Positions 1-8,361 of a stretch of DNA of 64,000 nt are shown here, piece by piece. The stretch's first letter is position 1, and each line of letters begins with the position of its first letter. This stretch comes from Leucobacter luti. GTDB taxonomy: Bacteria > Actinomycetota > Actinomycetes > Actinomycetales > Microbacteriaceae. The position numbers were made by a program, and so were the translations under genes. Location: assembly GCF_019464495.1 (NCBI RefSeq), contig NZ_CP080492.1:2418001-2482000 (forward strand), given 5' to 3'. The notes under the pieces are model-generated. The model saw only the letters and a list, made by a program, of their open reading frames with translations, was not told the DNA's origin and did no database searches.

Positions 1-88
1 CGCGAGCACCCAGCCCTGATCCGGAACGCAACTGACGCTGAACCACGGTGCCGACAGCGGAGCCGCACTCCAGATCCGGGTACTCCGG

Positions 89-901
89 CTAGAGCAGTAG
101 CCGGGCCAGCGCGGTGAGCGTCTCGGTCGTACCGCCCTCGATGCGCACTGCGGCGCGACTGTCGGCGGCAGTAGGCCCGCGGTTGATCACAGCGACCGGG
201 ATCCCACGCCGCTCGGCGCGATGCAAGAGACGCACCCCGGTGTTGACCGCGAGCGAGGTGCCCGCGAGCAGCAGTGCGCCTGCCTCGGACACGAGCTGCT
301 CGGCTGCGGCGAATACGTGTGTCGGCACAACCTCGCCGAAGTACACGACGTCCGGTCGCAGCATGCCACCGCACACGGGGCACTGCGGCACTCGCACTCC
401 GTCAAGATCACCCACCTCCGCGTCTCCATCGGGGTTGATCCGCGCACCCGCGTGTTCCTCCGCATAGCCGGGGTTGCCGACGTCGAACCAGTGCAGCACT
501 TCGACGCGCGTCCAGCGGGAGTGACACTCGACACAGCGGATGGCGGAGCCGCTGCCGTGAAGCTCCACGACAGTTTTGGAACCGGCACGGCGGTGTAGTC
601 CGTCGACATTCTGTGTGATGACCCCGTCAACGCGGCCAGCAGCTTCGAGCTGTGCGAGGGCGAAGTGGCCGGGGTTCGGATCGATCGCGCTCAACGGCTC
701 GGCTCCCACTCTGGCACCCGCCCAAAATCTGCGCCGGTACGCCGGGTCGTCGGTGAACTGGGCAATACTCATGGGGGTGCGCGGCGGCGTTCCAGCTCCC
801 CGATAGTCCGGGATGCCAGAGTCCGTGCTCACGCCGGCTCCCGTGAGTACGGCGACGGGTCCGTGCGCGAACAGCGCGGCGAGATCTCCCACCTGCTTCA
901 T
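89..901 (-). CDS. Sirtuin-family NAD-dependent protein deacylase
   Basis: A Sir2-family enzyme of 270 residues, expected to remove acyl groups from protein lysines using NAD+ in the cytoplasm. Visible motifs are the NAD-binding GAGVSTDSGIPDYRG (about residues 21-35), TQNVDGLH (96-103), the catalytic His in VVELHG (about 115), and two zinc-binding Cys pairs, CVEC (123-126) and CPVC near residue 175. The start at 901 follows a GAGGGAGGG ribosome site; an ATG 45 bases upstream (946) lacks one. The gene reads towards the window edge and away from the PucR-type regulator beyond it. No operon partner is visible. Family assignment is firm; the acyl preference (acetyl or longer) cannot be read from the sequence. 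Confidence 0.93.
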   Translation of the reverse strand: MKQVGDLAALFAHGPVAVLTGAGVSTDSGIPDYRGAGTPPRTPMSIAQFTDDPAYRRRFWAGARVGAEPLSAIDPNPGHFALAQLEAAGRVDGVITQNVDGLHRRAGSKTVVELHGSGSAIRCVECHSRWTRVEVLHWFDVGNPGYAEEHAGARINPDGDAEVGDLDGVRVPQCPVCGGMLRPDVVYFGEVVPTHVFAAAEQLVSEAGALLLAGTSLAVNTGVRLLHRAERRGIPVAVINRGPTAADSRAAVRIEGGTTETLTALARLLL

Positions 902-976
902 GTGCCCTCCCTCTGGGGTGCAGTCTCTGTGCACCATTGGAATCAACGCGCCGTCGTGTGCGGTATTCCTCGGCGG

Positions 977-2635
977 CTACGTGCCCTGAGCGAACCGTGT
1001 GCGCAGCTGCACCCAGGCGCTCAGCCGCTCGTCTGCCGTGTCAATTCGCACTCCGAACCGTTCTTCGGCCTGCCGTATCCGGTGCCGTACGGTGTTTTCG
1101 TGCACGCCGAGGTCCCTGGCCGTGCGCGCGACGTTGCCGAAGTGCCCGCACCAGCTCACCAGTGTTGCGGCATAGCTCGGCTCGTCTTCCCAGAGTCGAT
1201 CCACTTCGGGCGCTCGCAGCTCGGGCTCCGCGTTGAGCACCGCGGCGAAGCGTTCAAGCGCAAGTCGTGGACGCAGTGCCGGGATTGTCAGGATGCGCTC
1301 GGAGATCTCGCTTCCCGCGCGGGCTGCGGCGTCAAGAAGGCGCTCAGCAAGCTGCCGCAGTTCGGCGACGTCGCCGGAGCGGTGGGCAGTCCCTGGGATC
1401 GCGGCTCGGGTCCCTGGGCCGATGAGTCGATCGAGGAGCGGGAGCAACGGCAGGAGGAGCTCTGTCGGATCGCGCGTCGCGTCCGAAGCAATGAGCGCGA
1501 ACACGCGACGATCCCGGATCACGGTCACAGCCTCTGGACGGTGCAGCGCGAGATGCCGGTGGGCGGTCGAGCGGAGCTGGGCGAGCGGAAGGGGACCGGG
1601 ATCGCTGAACGGCTCGAACGCCATGATCGTCGCTCCGCGCTCCTCAGAAAGACCGAGCTCGGCAAGCTCCGATCCGGTTATGCTGGTGCCCTCCAATAGG
1701 GTACGGAGTCGATCCTCGCGGGGTAACTGCCGGGCCTTTCGCGCGCGCACATCATCCAGCATGTGCCCGGCGGCAACTGCAGCGGCAGCCCGCACGCGGA
1801 CCTCTTGTTCGGGTGTCAGCTCCGGGTTCGGCTGTGCCGTGATGATCCAGATCGTGCCGAGCGGCAAGGTGCCTGCCAGCACGCCGATTGCGACCCGTGG
1901 CTCTTCGTTTTCTTGTCGCGGGTAGATGACGGGGTGATCCGAGCGCAGCACGGTGCGGTACTGATCATCGTTGAGCGGTGAATCCGGGACACGCCTCGTG
2001 AGGATTCCCTGCGTGCGCACCCCGTCGATCACCTGGCCCGGTACCGAGGAGTAGGCGACGATCCTGCGCTCCAGATCTTCGATGGCGACGGAGCCACCAA
2101 AGTAGCCGGCGAGTTCGTTGGCGAGAGCGAAGAGTGGTTCTGATCCACGATCGCGCTGGGCATCCTCGCGATGGGGCAATTCTCCGAGCAATCGTGAAAG
2201 GACCGCGTCGAAGAGTCGCCAACTGACGCGCTCGGCCACACGGAGGATTGGGATCCCGGAGGCATCCGCGACCGCCGCGAATGCCGGTGCGTCAGCGTCG
2301 CGAAACTTGACGGCGAATGCGGCGACACGGTGCAGGGCCGCTTCCTGCAGGAGCGCCGTGAGCTCTGCTGCCGGGGCGCCCCCGGCAGATGGGGCGAGGA
2401 GGATCAGGTCTGCCTCAGGCGGAAATCCCTCGAGCGCATCGTAGAATTCGGCCCCTGCGATGGCGCGTGCCGGATCGCTGGGGCCCAGCACGGTGACCGC
2501 GTCGCTGCCGAGGCCGTCGACAAGATCGGCAAAGGTTGTGCGGAAATCGAGTGCGGAGGCGGGCGCTGCGTCCAGCGCCGACTTGAGGGCTCCGGCGCGC
2601 TCGTGTGCCTCTATTGGAGAATTCTTTGGCTCCAT
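977..2635 (-). CDS. PucR-family transcriptional regulator
   Basis: A 552-residue regulator. The C-terminal ~60 residues (GNVARTARDLGVHENTVRHR and following) form the helix-turn-helix typical of PucR/CdaR proteins, where it sits at the C-terminus. The middle matches the layout of the degenerate GGDEF-like domain of this family, and the N-terminal ~150 residues look like the PucR sensing domain. Family members commonly control purine, amino-acid or sugar-acid catabolism, but the target here is unknown. It is divergent from lysA, with about 85 bases between the two start codons, so the two share a promoter region. The start ATG has GGAGG only one base upstream, which is unusually close; a downstream start is possible but no better candidate is obvious. 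Confidence 0.85.
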   Translation of the reverse strand: MEPKNSPIEAHERAGALKSALDAAPASALDFRTTFADLVDGLGSDAVTVLGPSDPARAIAGAEFYDALEGFPPEADLILLAPSAGGAPAAELTALLQEAALHRVAAFAVKFRDADAPAFAAVADASGIPILRVAERVSWRLFDAVLSRLLGELPHREDAQRDRGSEPLFALANELAGYFGGSVAIEDLERRIVAYSSVPGQVIDGVRTQGILTRRVPDSPLNDDQYRTVLRSDHPVIYPRQENEEPRVAIGVLAGTLPLGTIWIITAQPNPELTPEQEVRVRAAAAVAAGHMLDDVRARKARQLPREDRLRTLLEGTSITGSELAELGLSEERGATIMAFEPFSDPGPLPLAQLRSTAHRHLALHRPEAVTVIRDRRVFALIASDATRDPTELLLPLLPLLDRLIGPGTRAAIPGTAHRSGDVAELRQLAERLLDAAARAGSEISERILTIPALRPRLALERFAAVLNAEPELRAPEVDRLWEDEPSYAATLVSWCGHFGNVARTARDLGVHENTVRHRIRQAEERFGVRIDTADERLSAWVQLRTRFAQGT

Positions 2636-2719
2636 GCCTCCAATCTATCCGAAATCGACAATGCTCGAGCACGCACGCTCCCATAGTGTGGTGGAGTCTG
2701 GAATTGATAGGAGCACACC

Positions 2720-4060
2720 ATGGTTCAGCACACCGCCACCACCCTGCGTCCCGCCCCGGAGGGCACTCGACTGGGGGAGTTGTGGGACGTGCTCCCCGAG
2801 GAATCCGGTGTGGACGCGAATGGTGTCCTCACGATCGGTGGGATCCCCGTGACTGAACTCGCCGCGCAGTACGGCACGCCGCTCCATATCTTCGACGAGG
2901 TCGGACTGCGGCGCCAGATCCGCCGTTTTGTTGACGGACTTGCCGAGCGCTGGCCGAACTCCGAGGTGCTGTTTGCCTCGAAGTCGTTGCCGGTCGTTGG
3001 CATGTACCGCGTCGCCAAAGAAGAAGGCCTCTCAGTAGATATCGCAGGCGGCGGCGAACTGCAGCTCGCCCTCGCGGCCGGTGTCGATCCCGCGAAGCTG
3101 CACTTCCACGGGAACGCGAAGTCCGACGCCGAGTTGGAGATGGCGCTCAGTGTCGGCATTGGCGCAATCATCGTCGACAACGAGGACGAACTCGACCGGC
3201 TCGAGCGCCTCCTGACCAAGCCACAGGCACTCCTGCTGCGCGTAATCCCCGGAGTAGAAGCCGAAACCCACGCGTCCCAAGCAACGGGCGGGGCGAAGTC
3301 GAAATTTGGCCTCCCCATGGATCAGGCGCTGCGCGCGATCGAGCGTATGAACGCGCACCCGCTCATGGAGTTTGAGGGTGTGCACCTGCACATCGGCTCG
3401 CAGATCTTGAACACGCGCCAGTTCGCCGAAGCGGTGGAGAAAATCTCCACGGCGGGCACCTTCGCCACATATGACGTCGGCGGCGGGTTGGGCGTGAAGT
3501 ACACCTATGCTGACGAGGCGCCGACCGTCGACGCGTACCTGGACGAGATCGTCGCCGCGGCGCGCGAACACCTGCCCGAAGGGGCGCGGATCATGATCGA
3601 GCCAGGCCGCTCGATCGTCGCCCGCGCGGGTGTCACGCTCTACGACGTGCTCTCGGTGAAGCGCACCGGGAACACGTTCGTCGCGGTGAACGGCGGAATG
3701 GCCGACATGCTCGACGTCGCCCTGACCGATCAGCGCTTCGAGGCCGTGCTCGCGAACCGCGTTACGGAGCCGTGGACCGAGTCGGTGCAGCTCGTCGGCC
3801 GCCAGTGCGAGTCAGGGGACCTGCTCGTCGACGGTGCCGAGCTCCCTGCCGCGCGAACCGGTGACCTCGTCGTGCTCGCGACCACCGGCGCGTACTCCTA
3901 CACACTCGCGAACAACTACAACGGGGCGCTGCGCCCGGCAATCGTGTTCGTCGGAGAGGGCGAGTCCAGGCTGGTCGCGCGCCGCGAGACCTATGAGGAC
4001 CTCCTGCGGCTCCATGCACCAGCGATCGAGGCAGCCGCCGCGGCGGACGCTCGGGCGTAG
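2720..4060 (+). CDS. lysA: Diaminopimelate decarboxylase
   Basis: A 446-residue PLP enzyme (fold type III) that decarboxylates meso-diaminopimelate to L-lysine, the last step of lysine synthesis. The PLP lysine is Lys88 in FASKSLP. The glycine-rich phosphate-binding region (DVGGGLG), the EPGRS motif and the C-terminal CESGD and GAYSYTLANNYN motifs of the partner active-site half are all present. Length is normal for the family. An AGGAG ribosome site sits 7 bases before the ATG. The gene ends in a very strong hairpin before pyrE, so it is probably its own transcription unit. Confidence 0.95.
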   Translation: MVQHTATTLRPAPEGTRLGELWDVLPEESGVDANGVLTIGGIPVTELAAQYGTPLHIFDEVGLRRQIRRFVDGLAERWPNSEVLFASKSLPVVGMYRVAKEEGLSVDIAGGGELQLALAAGVDPAKLHFHGNAKSDAELEMALSVGIGAIIVDNEDELDRLERLLTKPQALLLRVIPGVEAETHASQATGGAKSKFGLPMDQALRAIERMNAHPLMEFEGVHLHIGSQILNTRQFAEAVEKISTAGTFATYDVGGGLGVKYTYADEAPTVDAYLDEIVAAAREHLPEGARIMIEPGRSIVARAGVTLYDVLSVKRTGNTFVAVNGGMADMLDVALTDQRFEAVLANRVTEPWTESVQLVGRQCESGDLLVDGAELPAARTGDLVVLATTGAYSYTLANNYNGALRPAIVFVGEGESRLVARRETYEDLLRLHAPAIEAAAAADARA

Positions 4061-4083
4061 CCCCATCGGCGGCCTAAACGGCA

Positions 4084-4141
4084 TTCATGGGTCGATTTTC
4101 GGGCCTTCAGGGCTCTGAAGCCCCGAAAATCGACCCATGAA
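4084..4141. terminator. Long near-perfect inverted repeat after lysA
   Basis: Two 27-base arms with a single mismatch enclose a 4-base loop. The symmetry is long enough to fold on either strand. There is no clear U-run, so it may act as a bidirectional terminator, a 3'-end stabiliser, or both. It lies 23 bases after the lysA stop. Confidence 0.75.
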
Positions 4142-4239
4142 CAAGGTGGGGCGGACATCTGGGGAAGGTGAGGGCCCCCGGGGCTTGCGGTGCGGCCGGG
4201 AATGCGCCCGAGTCGCGCCAGGTGGTGCCCCGCTGCAGG

Positions 4240-4252
4240 TAGAATCGCTCCT
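4240..4252 (+). promoter_or_regulatory. Probable -10 box of a leaderless pyrE transcript
   Basis: TAGAAT at 4240-4245 lies seven bases before the pyrE ATG. This spacing would place transcription start at or next to the start codon, as is common for leaderless actinobacterial mRNAs. No Shine-Dalgarno sequence precedes this ATG. The -35 region is not recognisable. Confidence 0.45.
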
Positions 4253-4807
4253 ATGACCACCGCGCGCGAACAACTCATCGACCTCATCAAGACCGAGGCC
4301 GTGTTCCACGGCGATTTCACGCTCACGAGCGGGAAAAAGGCAACGTACTACATCGACCTGCGCAAGCTCAGCCTGGATCACCGCGCTGCCCCGCTCATCG
4401 GCCAGGTCATGCTCGACTTGATTGCCGATGTCGACGGCGTAGTTGCCGTGGGGGGCCTCACGATGGGTGCCGACCCGATTGCCTCAGCGATCATGCACCA
4501 GGGCGTTGCCCGAGGGCAGATTTACGACTCTTTCGTGGTGCGCAAGGCGCCGAAGGACCATGGCCGTGGCCGCCAGGTCGAGGGCCCCGACCTTGAGGGG
4601 AAGCGTGTCATCGTGGTTGAAGACACGTCCACGACAGGCGGATCACCGCTGCAGGCCATCGAAGCGCTCGAGAAGGTCGGCGCAATCATCGCTGGTGTCG
4701 CGGTAGTCGTCGACCGGCAGGCGCCGGCAAAGGCTCGCATTGAAGAGGCTGGCTACGAGTACCGCTTCGCGATCGGCCTCGAAGACCTCGGCCTGCTGCC
4801 ACAGTAG
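4253..4807 (+). CDS. pyrE: Orotate phosphoribosyltransferase
   Basis: A 184-residue type I phosphoribosyltransferase that joins orotate and PRPP to give OMP in pyrimidine synthesis. The PRPP-binding motif is VIVVEDTSTTGGS, and the N-terminal flexible region FTLTSGKKATYYIDLRKLSL is typical. The frame stays open upstream to 4190, but the conserved N-terminus begins at MTTAREQ, just after a -10-like box, so I take 4253. It is alone between lysA and a gene-poor gap. Confidence 0.95.
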   Translation: MTTAREQLIDLIKTEAVFHGDFTLTSGKKATYYIDLRKLSLDHRAAPLIGQVMLDLIADVDGVVAVGGLTMGADPIASAIMHQGVARGQIYDSFVVRKAPKDHGRGRQVEGPDLEGKRVIVVEDTSTTGGSPLQAIEALEKVGAIIAGVAVVVDRQAPAKARIEEAGYEYRFAIGLEDLGLLPQ

Positions 4808-5618
4808 GGTCTGCAGGGGCGCACGAGGCAAGGCCCCACCCCTGCCTCAAATACCTGGCGTGAAGAACTCTGGGCTGAGATGCCCGCCGCCAGGCACCGG
4901 GGTGCTGGGCCTTGGTGACCGGGATGTCTCGACCCAGAGTCAGCATGCCCGATCCAGGGAGATCTGGCCCCCGGACTAGGCGCAGGACGAATGGGCTAGT
5001 GAAGCACTACTCCTGCTGAGTTTCCCGTACGACTCCAGTGAGTGGCTTGAGTGCCAGGTGGGCGGCGAGGGCGCGGCCCAGTTGTCATTTGCTGACTTCG
5101 TTCAAGCCCTCAACGCGGGGTTGAGCGATTGCATCTGCGAAATCGAGCGAGTATGCACGCAGGTGCATGTCCGGTGGCGAGCGCGATTCGGTGATGCGCG
5201 CTGGCTGTTGATGTGCGCTGACTCGGTTCGTGGGAGCGTCTGCTCAGAAGTGTGCGATACTGGCCGCCGTTTCGCCTCACTCGTGGTGAGGGAGGCGTCG
5301 GGCTCGGGAGAGAAAGCGCCTGGGATGGCGCAACATCGTGAGGTCAGTCGCGCCGCTTTGCCCCGAATTGAGCTTCGATCGCTCAAGCACTGTTCAGAGG
5401 GTCACAGGTGCGCAGTTCTCATAGAGGCTGCGCATATGTGAGCGAAACGACGGCGGAGTGACCCCGTTTGCCTACGTCTTTACGGTGCAAGCGCCCAGAA
5501 GATCGAAGCAATCGGCCGGGAGTTGTGCAGAATCAACAAACTGAAGGGCAATTCCTTCCATGTTGTCTCCTCTTCCATTCGGACGAACACATTGCTAGCA
5601 TCATCATCAGTCGGTCAT
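4808..5618. other. Gene-poor gap of about 0.8 kb
   Basis: No convincing gene is visible. Short open frames exist on both strands (5058-5441 plus, 5102-5386 minus), but neither has a ribosome site, a recognisable product or the third-position GC bias of the neighbouring genes. The stretch looks less GC-rich than its surroundings and may be decayed sequence. Its right end holds the regulatory region of the transport cluster. Confidence 0.5.
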
Positions 5619-5631
5619 TTGGTCAGACCAA
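5619..5631. promoter_or_regulatory. FadR-type GntR operator palindrome
   Basis: TTGGTCAGACCAA is a perfect 13-base palindrome of the TTGGT-N3-ACCAA form that FadR-subfamily GntR regulators typically bind. It lies about 60 bases upstream of the first gene of a cluster that ends with a FadR-subfamily regulator (10998-11744). It is very probably the operator through which that regulator controls the cluster. Confidence 0.72.
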
Positions 5632-5687
5632 CTAACTGATCAGAGCTGACGTGAACACTCAATGTAGAGATGTATATGAAGGAGATA

Positions 5688-6188
5688 ATGGTGTCTGTTT
5701 CGTTTGAAGCCCGTGTTGCTGAGCTCGGTCTCGAGATCCCCGACTACAGCCAGGGCGGTTACCACGGGACCTTCTACGGGTCGATGAAAGCGTTCCATAA
5801 GACCGGCAATCTACTCTTCCTTTCGGGCCATGTTGAAGATGCGCTCGGGAAGAACGGAAGCCCGATCCATGCCGGCCGCCTCGGAGCGGAGGTGACGATT
5901 GAGGAGGGTTACCAGGCAGCTCGCCGTACGGCGCTGAACTGTTTGGGCACAATGCGCCTCGCGCTCGGATCACTGGACAATGTGAAATGCCTCGTCAACT
6001 CGCTCAACTTTGTCGTGTCCGCGCCCGATTTCGTTGATGTCAACCTCGTGTCATCGGGCGCTACTGACCTGTTCCGTGACGTTTTCGGTGACGAAGCTGG
6101 CCTGGGTGGCCGTGCCACAATCGGCGTCACATCTCTCGCGGCGAACCACTGCTTCGAGAACTGGATGACCATCGAGACGATCGACTGA
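5688..6188 (+). CDS. RidA/YjgF-family protein
   Basis: About 166 residues of the RidA (YjgF/YER057c) family, small trimeric proteins that hydrolyse reactive enamine/imine intermediates to ketoacids or have related deaminase functions. Family hallmarks are LLFLSGHV near the N-terminus, LVNSLNFVVSAPDF in the middle and a C-terminal TIGVTSLA stretch. An AAGGAG site at 5679-5684 favours ATG 5688 or, with better spacing, GTG 5691. It is the first gene after the FadR-type operator and precedes a Liv-type binding protein by 19 bases, so it belongs to that operon. It lacks the usual RidA arginine in an obvious C-V-R motif, so the exact activity is uncertain. Confidence 0.85.
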   Translation: MVSVSFEARVAELGLEIPDYSQGGYHGTFYGSMKAFHKTGNLLFLSGHVEDALGKNGSPIHAGRLGAEVTIEEGYQAARRTALNCLGTMRLALGSLDNVKCLVNSLNFVVSAPDFVDVNLVSSGATDLFRDVFGDEAGLGGRATIGVTSLAANHCFENWMTIETID

Positions 6189-6207
6189 TCGTCCACTGAA
6201 GGGCGTG

Positions 6208-7380
6208 ATGATCATGGGAAGTAGAAGTAAGAGAACTGTCGGCCTCGCGTTGGCGGCTGGGGCAGCGTTGCTCGTATTGAGCGCGTGTTCTTCCGGCGAC
6301 GCAAGCGGCGGAGGCGAGGGCGGGGGATCTTCTGAGGGCGCAATTCCGCTCGGGTATACGGCCACACTCTCAGGGGATTTCGCGAGTTATGGTTTGGAAA
6401 TGCGCGAGGGGATTGATCTCGCCATCGAGGAAATCAACGCTGACGGTGGCGTGCTGGAACGTGATCTGACAACTGAGGTTGTCGATGACGAAGGGAAGCC
6501 TGCCAACGGCCCGGTCATCGCGCAGGAGATGTGCGACAACGCAGAGATCCCTGCGGTACTCGGCTTTAGCTTCTCAAGCGTCGCGCTATCGGGACTCCCG
6601 ATCTATACCCAGTGTGGGCTCCCGATCGTGGCCTCCGCAGTCACGTCACCCGAGTTGAGTGGAGCAAGCGATATCTTCTTCCGGACTGTCTTCACCGACG
6701 CCTACCAAGGAGCAGAAGCCGCGTCCTTCATCTCGGAACACCGAGGCGTCAAGAAAGTTGCAGTGCTGTATCAACAGGACGACTACGGCAAGGGCGTCGC
6801 TGATGCCTTTTCAACGGGGATTGAGGAAGCTGGCGGCGAAGTAACGAGTTCGCAGGCGTACCAGCTCGGCACGGTCAACTTTGGCAGCACGGTGGACACC
6901 GCACTCAAGGGAGATCCTGATGCTGTTTTCATCGGTGGCTTTTACACTGAAGCAGGCAAGATCGTGAATCAGATTCGAGATGCGGGGTCGGATATCCCGA
7001 TTTTCGCCTCGGACGGGGCGGCAAGTCCGCTGTTCCTCGATCTGGCCGGCGCAAACGCTGAAGGTGTTGAAGTATACGCTGCTTTCTCGGCGAGCGATCC
7101 GCGTGCGGAGTCGTCTGCTTTCGTGAAAGCGTTTACGAAGAAGTACGACAAAGAGCCCAGCTCGTGGGCGGCGCTCGCATATGACGCCACATATGTGGTT
7201 TCTGACGCGATCGAGTCTGCTGGCAGCACCGACCGCGCAGCCGTGGCTGAGGCTATCCAAAACACGAAGGACTTCGCCGGTGTCTCGGGGAATATCAGCT
7301 TCGACGACGAGGGCAACCGCGTTGGCGATCTGACATTCCAACGAGTCGAAGACGGCAAGTTTGTTGTGATTACCGACTAG
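6208..7380 (+). CDS. Liv-type ABC transporter substrate-binding lipoprotein
   Basis: About 390 residues of the LivK/type I periplasmic-binding family (branched-chain amino acids, amides, short-chain amides). A lipoprotein signal ends in LSACSS, so the mature protein is lipid-anchored outside the membrane. The two-lobed receptor fold is supported by GYTATLSGDFASYGLEMREG at the start and AVLYQQDDYGKGVADAF in the second lobe. GAAGGG precedes ATG 6208; GTG 6205 and ATG 6214 are alternatives. The ligand cannot be named: members of this family also bind amides and urea, which would fit the hydrolases nearby. Confidence 0.93.
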   Translation: MIMGSRSKRTVGLALAAGAALLVLSACSSGDASGGGEGGGSSEGAIPLGYTATLSGDFASYGLEMREGIDLAIEEINADGGVLERDLTTEVVDDEGKPANGPVIAQEMCDNAEIPAVLGFSFSSVALSGLPIYTQCGLPIVASAVTSPELSGASDIFFRTVFTDAYQGAEAASFISEHRGVKKVAVLYQQDDYGKGVADAFSTGIEEAGGEVTSSQAYQLGTVNFGSTVDTALKGDPDAVFIGGFYTEAGKIVNQIRDAGSDIPIFASDGAASPLFLDLAGANAEGVEVYAAFSASDPRAESSAFVKAFTKKYDKEPSSWAALAYDATYVVSDAIESAGSTDRAAVAEAIQNTKDFAGVSGNISFDDEGNRVGDLTFQRVEDGKFVVITD

Positions 7381-7385
7381 TTGAT

Positions 7386-7416
7386 TCGGTGGGTGTCGAG
7401 CTCTGGCACCCACCGA
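7386..7416 (+). promoter_or_regulatory. Intercistronic hairpin between binding protein and permease
   Basis: Ten-base perfect arms (TCGGTGGGTG and its complement) enclose an 11-base loop, followed by an AT-rich stretch. Such hairpins between a binding-protein gene and its permease usually lower downstream transcription or stabilise the upstream mRNA, giving excess receptor over membrane subunits. Confidence 0.6.
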
Positions 7417-7453
7417 TAATTATCCCTCCCACTACTCACTACGGAGACAAGTG

Positions 7454-8359
7454 ATGCAGGAAATCATTAATGGACTTGCGGTCGGTGGGATCTACGGCCT
7501 CCTCGCCGTTGCTTTCAGCGTCGTCTACGGCGTGCTGGGCATGGTCAACTTCGCGTTTGGCGAGATCTTCATGTTCGGCGCGTTTGGGGGCCTCGTTGCC
7601 AGCCAAACAAACAGCGTCATCGCAGGCAATAACGTTGAGGGAGCGGCGCTCCCGGCTTGGCTGGCGATCTTCATCGGCGTGATCGTTGGATCCGTGGTCG
7701 GATGGCTCATCGAGCGAATTGCTTATCGCCCACTCAGAAACGCTCCCATACTTTCTATGCTCATCACCGCTATTGCGGTGTCGATGCTCCTCCGGGCCGT
7801 CGCAACGTTCCTGTTTGGCGCCGCACAGGTGCCGGTCGAACGTCCCGATCTCGGTGATCCGCTCATCATCCTTGGCGCCAGAGTGCAACGCATTGACGTG
7901 GTGGTGCTAACCGTCGCAGTGCTCGTGACGCTCGCATTCTGGGCAGTGATTAGGTTCACGCCGATCGGCCGAGCGATCCGAGCGACGGCGGAGGACAAAG
8001 ACGCTGCCAGGTTGATGGGGATCGGCGTTGACCGCGTGATCTCAACCACCTTCATTCTCGGCTCCGCCATGGCTGCGATCGCAGGTCTGTTGTACTCACA
8101 ACGGTACGGCTTCGCAGCGGCAACGATGGGCTTCTTGCCTGGTCTGAAAGCGCTGGTCGCTGCAGTACTCGGCGGTATCGGAAGCATCCCAGGTGCCTTC
8201 GTGGGCGGGCTGGTTCTCGGGATCAGTGAGGAATTCGCGGCTGCATATGTCCCGCAGGGCTCCGCGTACCGTGATGTCATCGCATTTGGGATCCTCGTAA
8301 TCATCCTGTGGCTGCGACCGCAGGGCCTGCTCGGCCGTCGAGAGGTGCAGAAGGTCTAA
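7454..8359 (+). CDS. Liv-type ABC transporter permease (LivH-like)
   Basis: A 301-residue integral membrane permease with about eight hydrophobic segments. The N-terminal INGLAVGGIYGLLAVAFSVVYGVLGMVNFAFGEIFM and the cytoplasmic coupling region TPIGRAIRATAEDKDAARLMGI are typical of LivH. GGAG lies 7 bases before ATG 7454; GTG 7451 is a weaker alternative. The stop is two bases before the next start, so it is co-translated with the fused permease-ATPase. Confidence 0.93.
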   Translation: MQEIINGLAVGGIYGLLAVAFSVVYGVLGMVNFAFGEIFMFGAFGGLVASQTNSVIAGNNVEGAALPAWLAIFIGVIVGSVVGWLIERIAYRPLRNAPILSMLITAIAVSMLLRAVATFLFGAAQVPVERPDLGDPLIILGARVQRIDVVVLTVAVLVTLAFWAVIRFTPIGRAIRATAEDKDAARLMGIGVDRVISTTFILGSAMAAIAGLLYSQRYGFAAATMGFLPGLKALVAAVLGGIGSIPGAFVGGLVLGISEEFAAAYVPQGSAYRDVIAFGILVIILWLRPQGLLGRREVQKV

Positions 8360-8361
8360 TT

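Noticed and set aside
665-1699. A 344-codon plus-strand open frame opposite the sirtuin and PucR genes
   Set aside because: It is a shadow of GC-rich coding sequence; the minus-strand genes carry unmistakable family motifs.
5058-5441. A 127-codon open frame in the gap after pyrE
   Set aside because: It has no ribosome site, no recognisable domain and poor codon bias; an opposite-strand frame of similar quality overlaps it.
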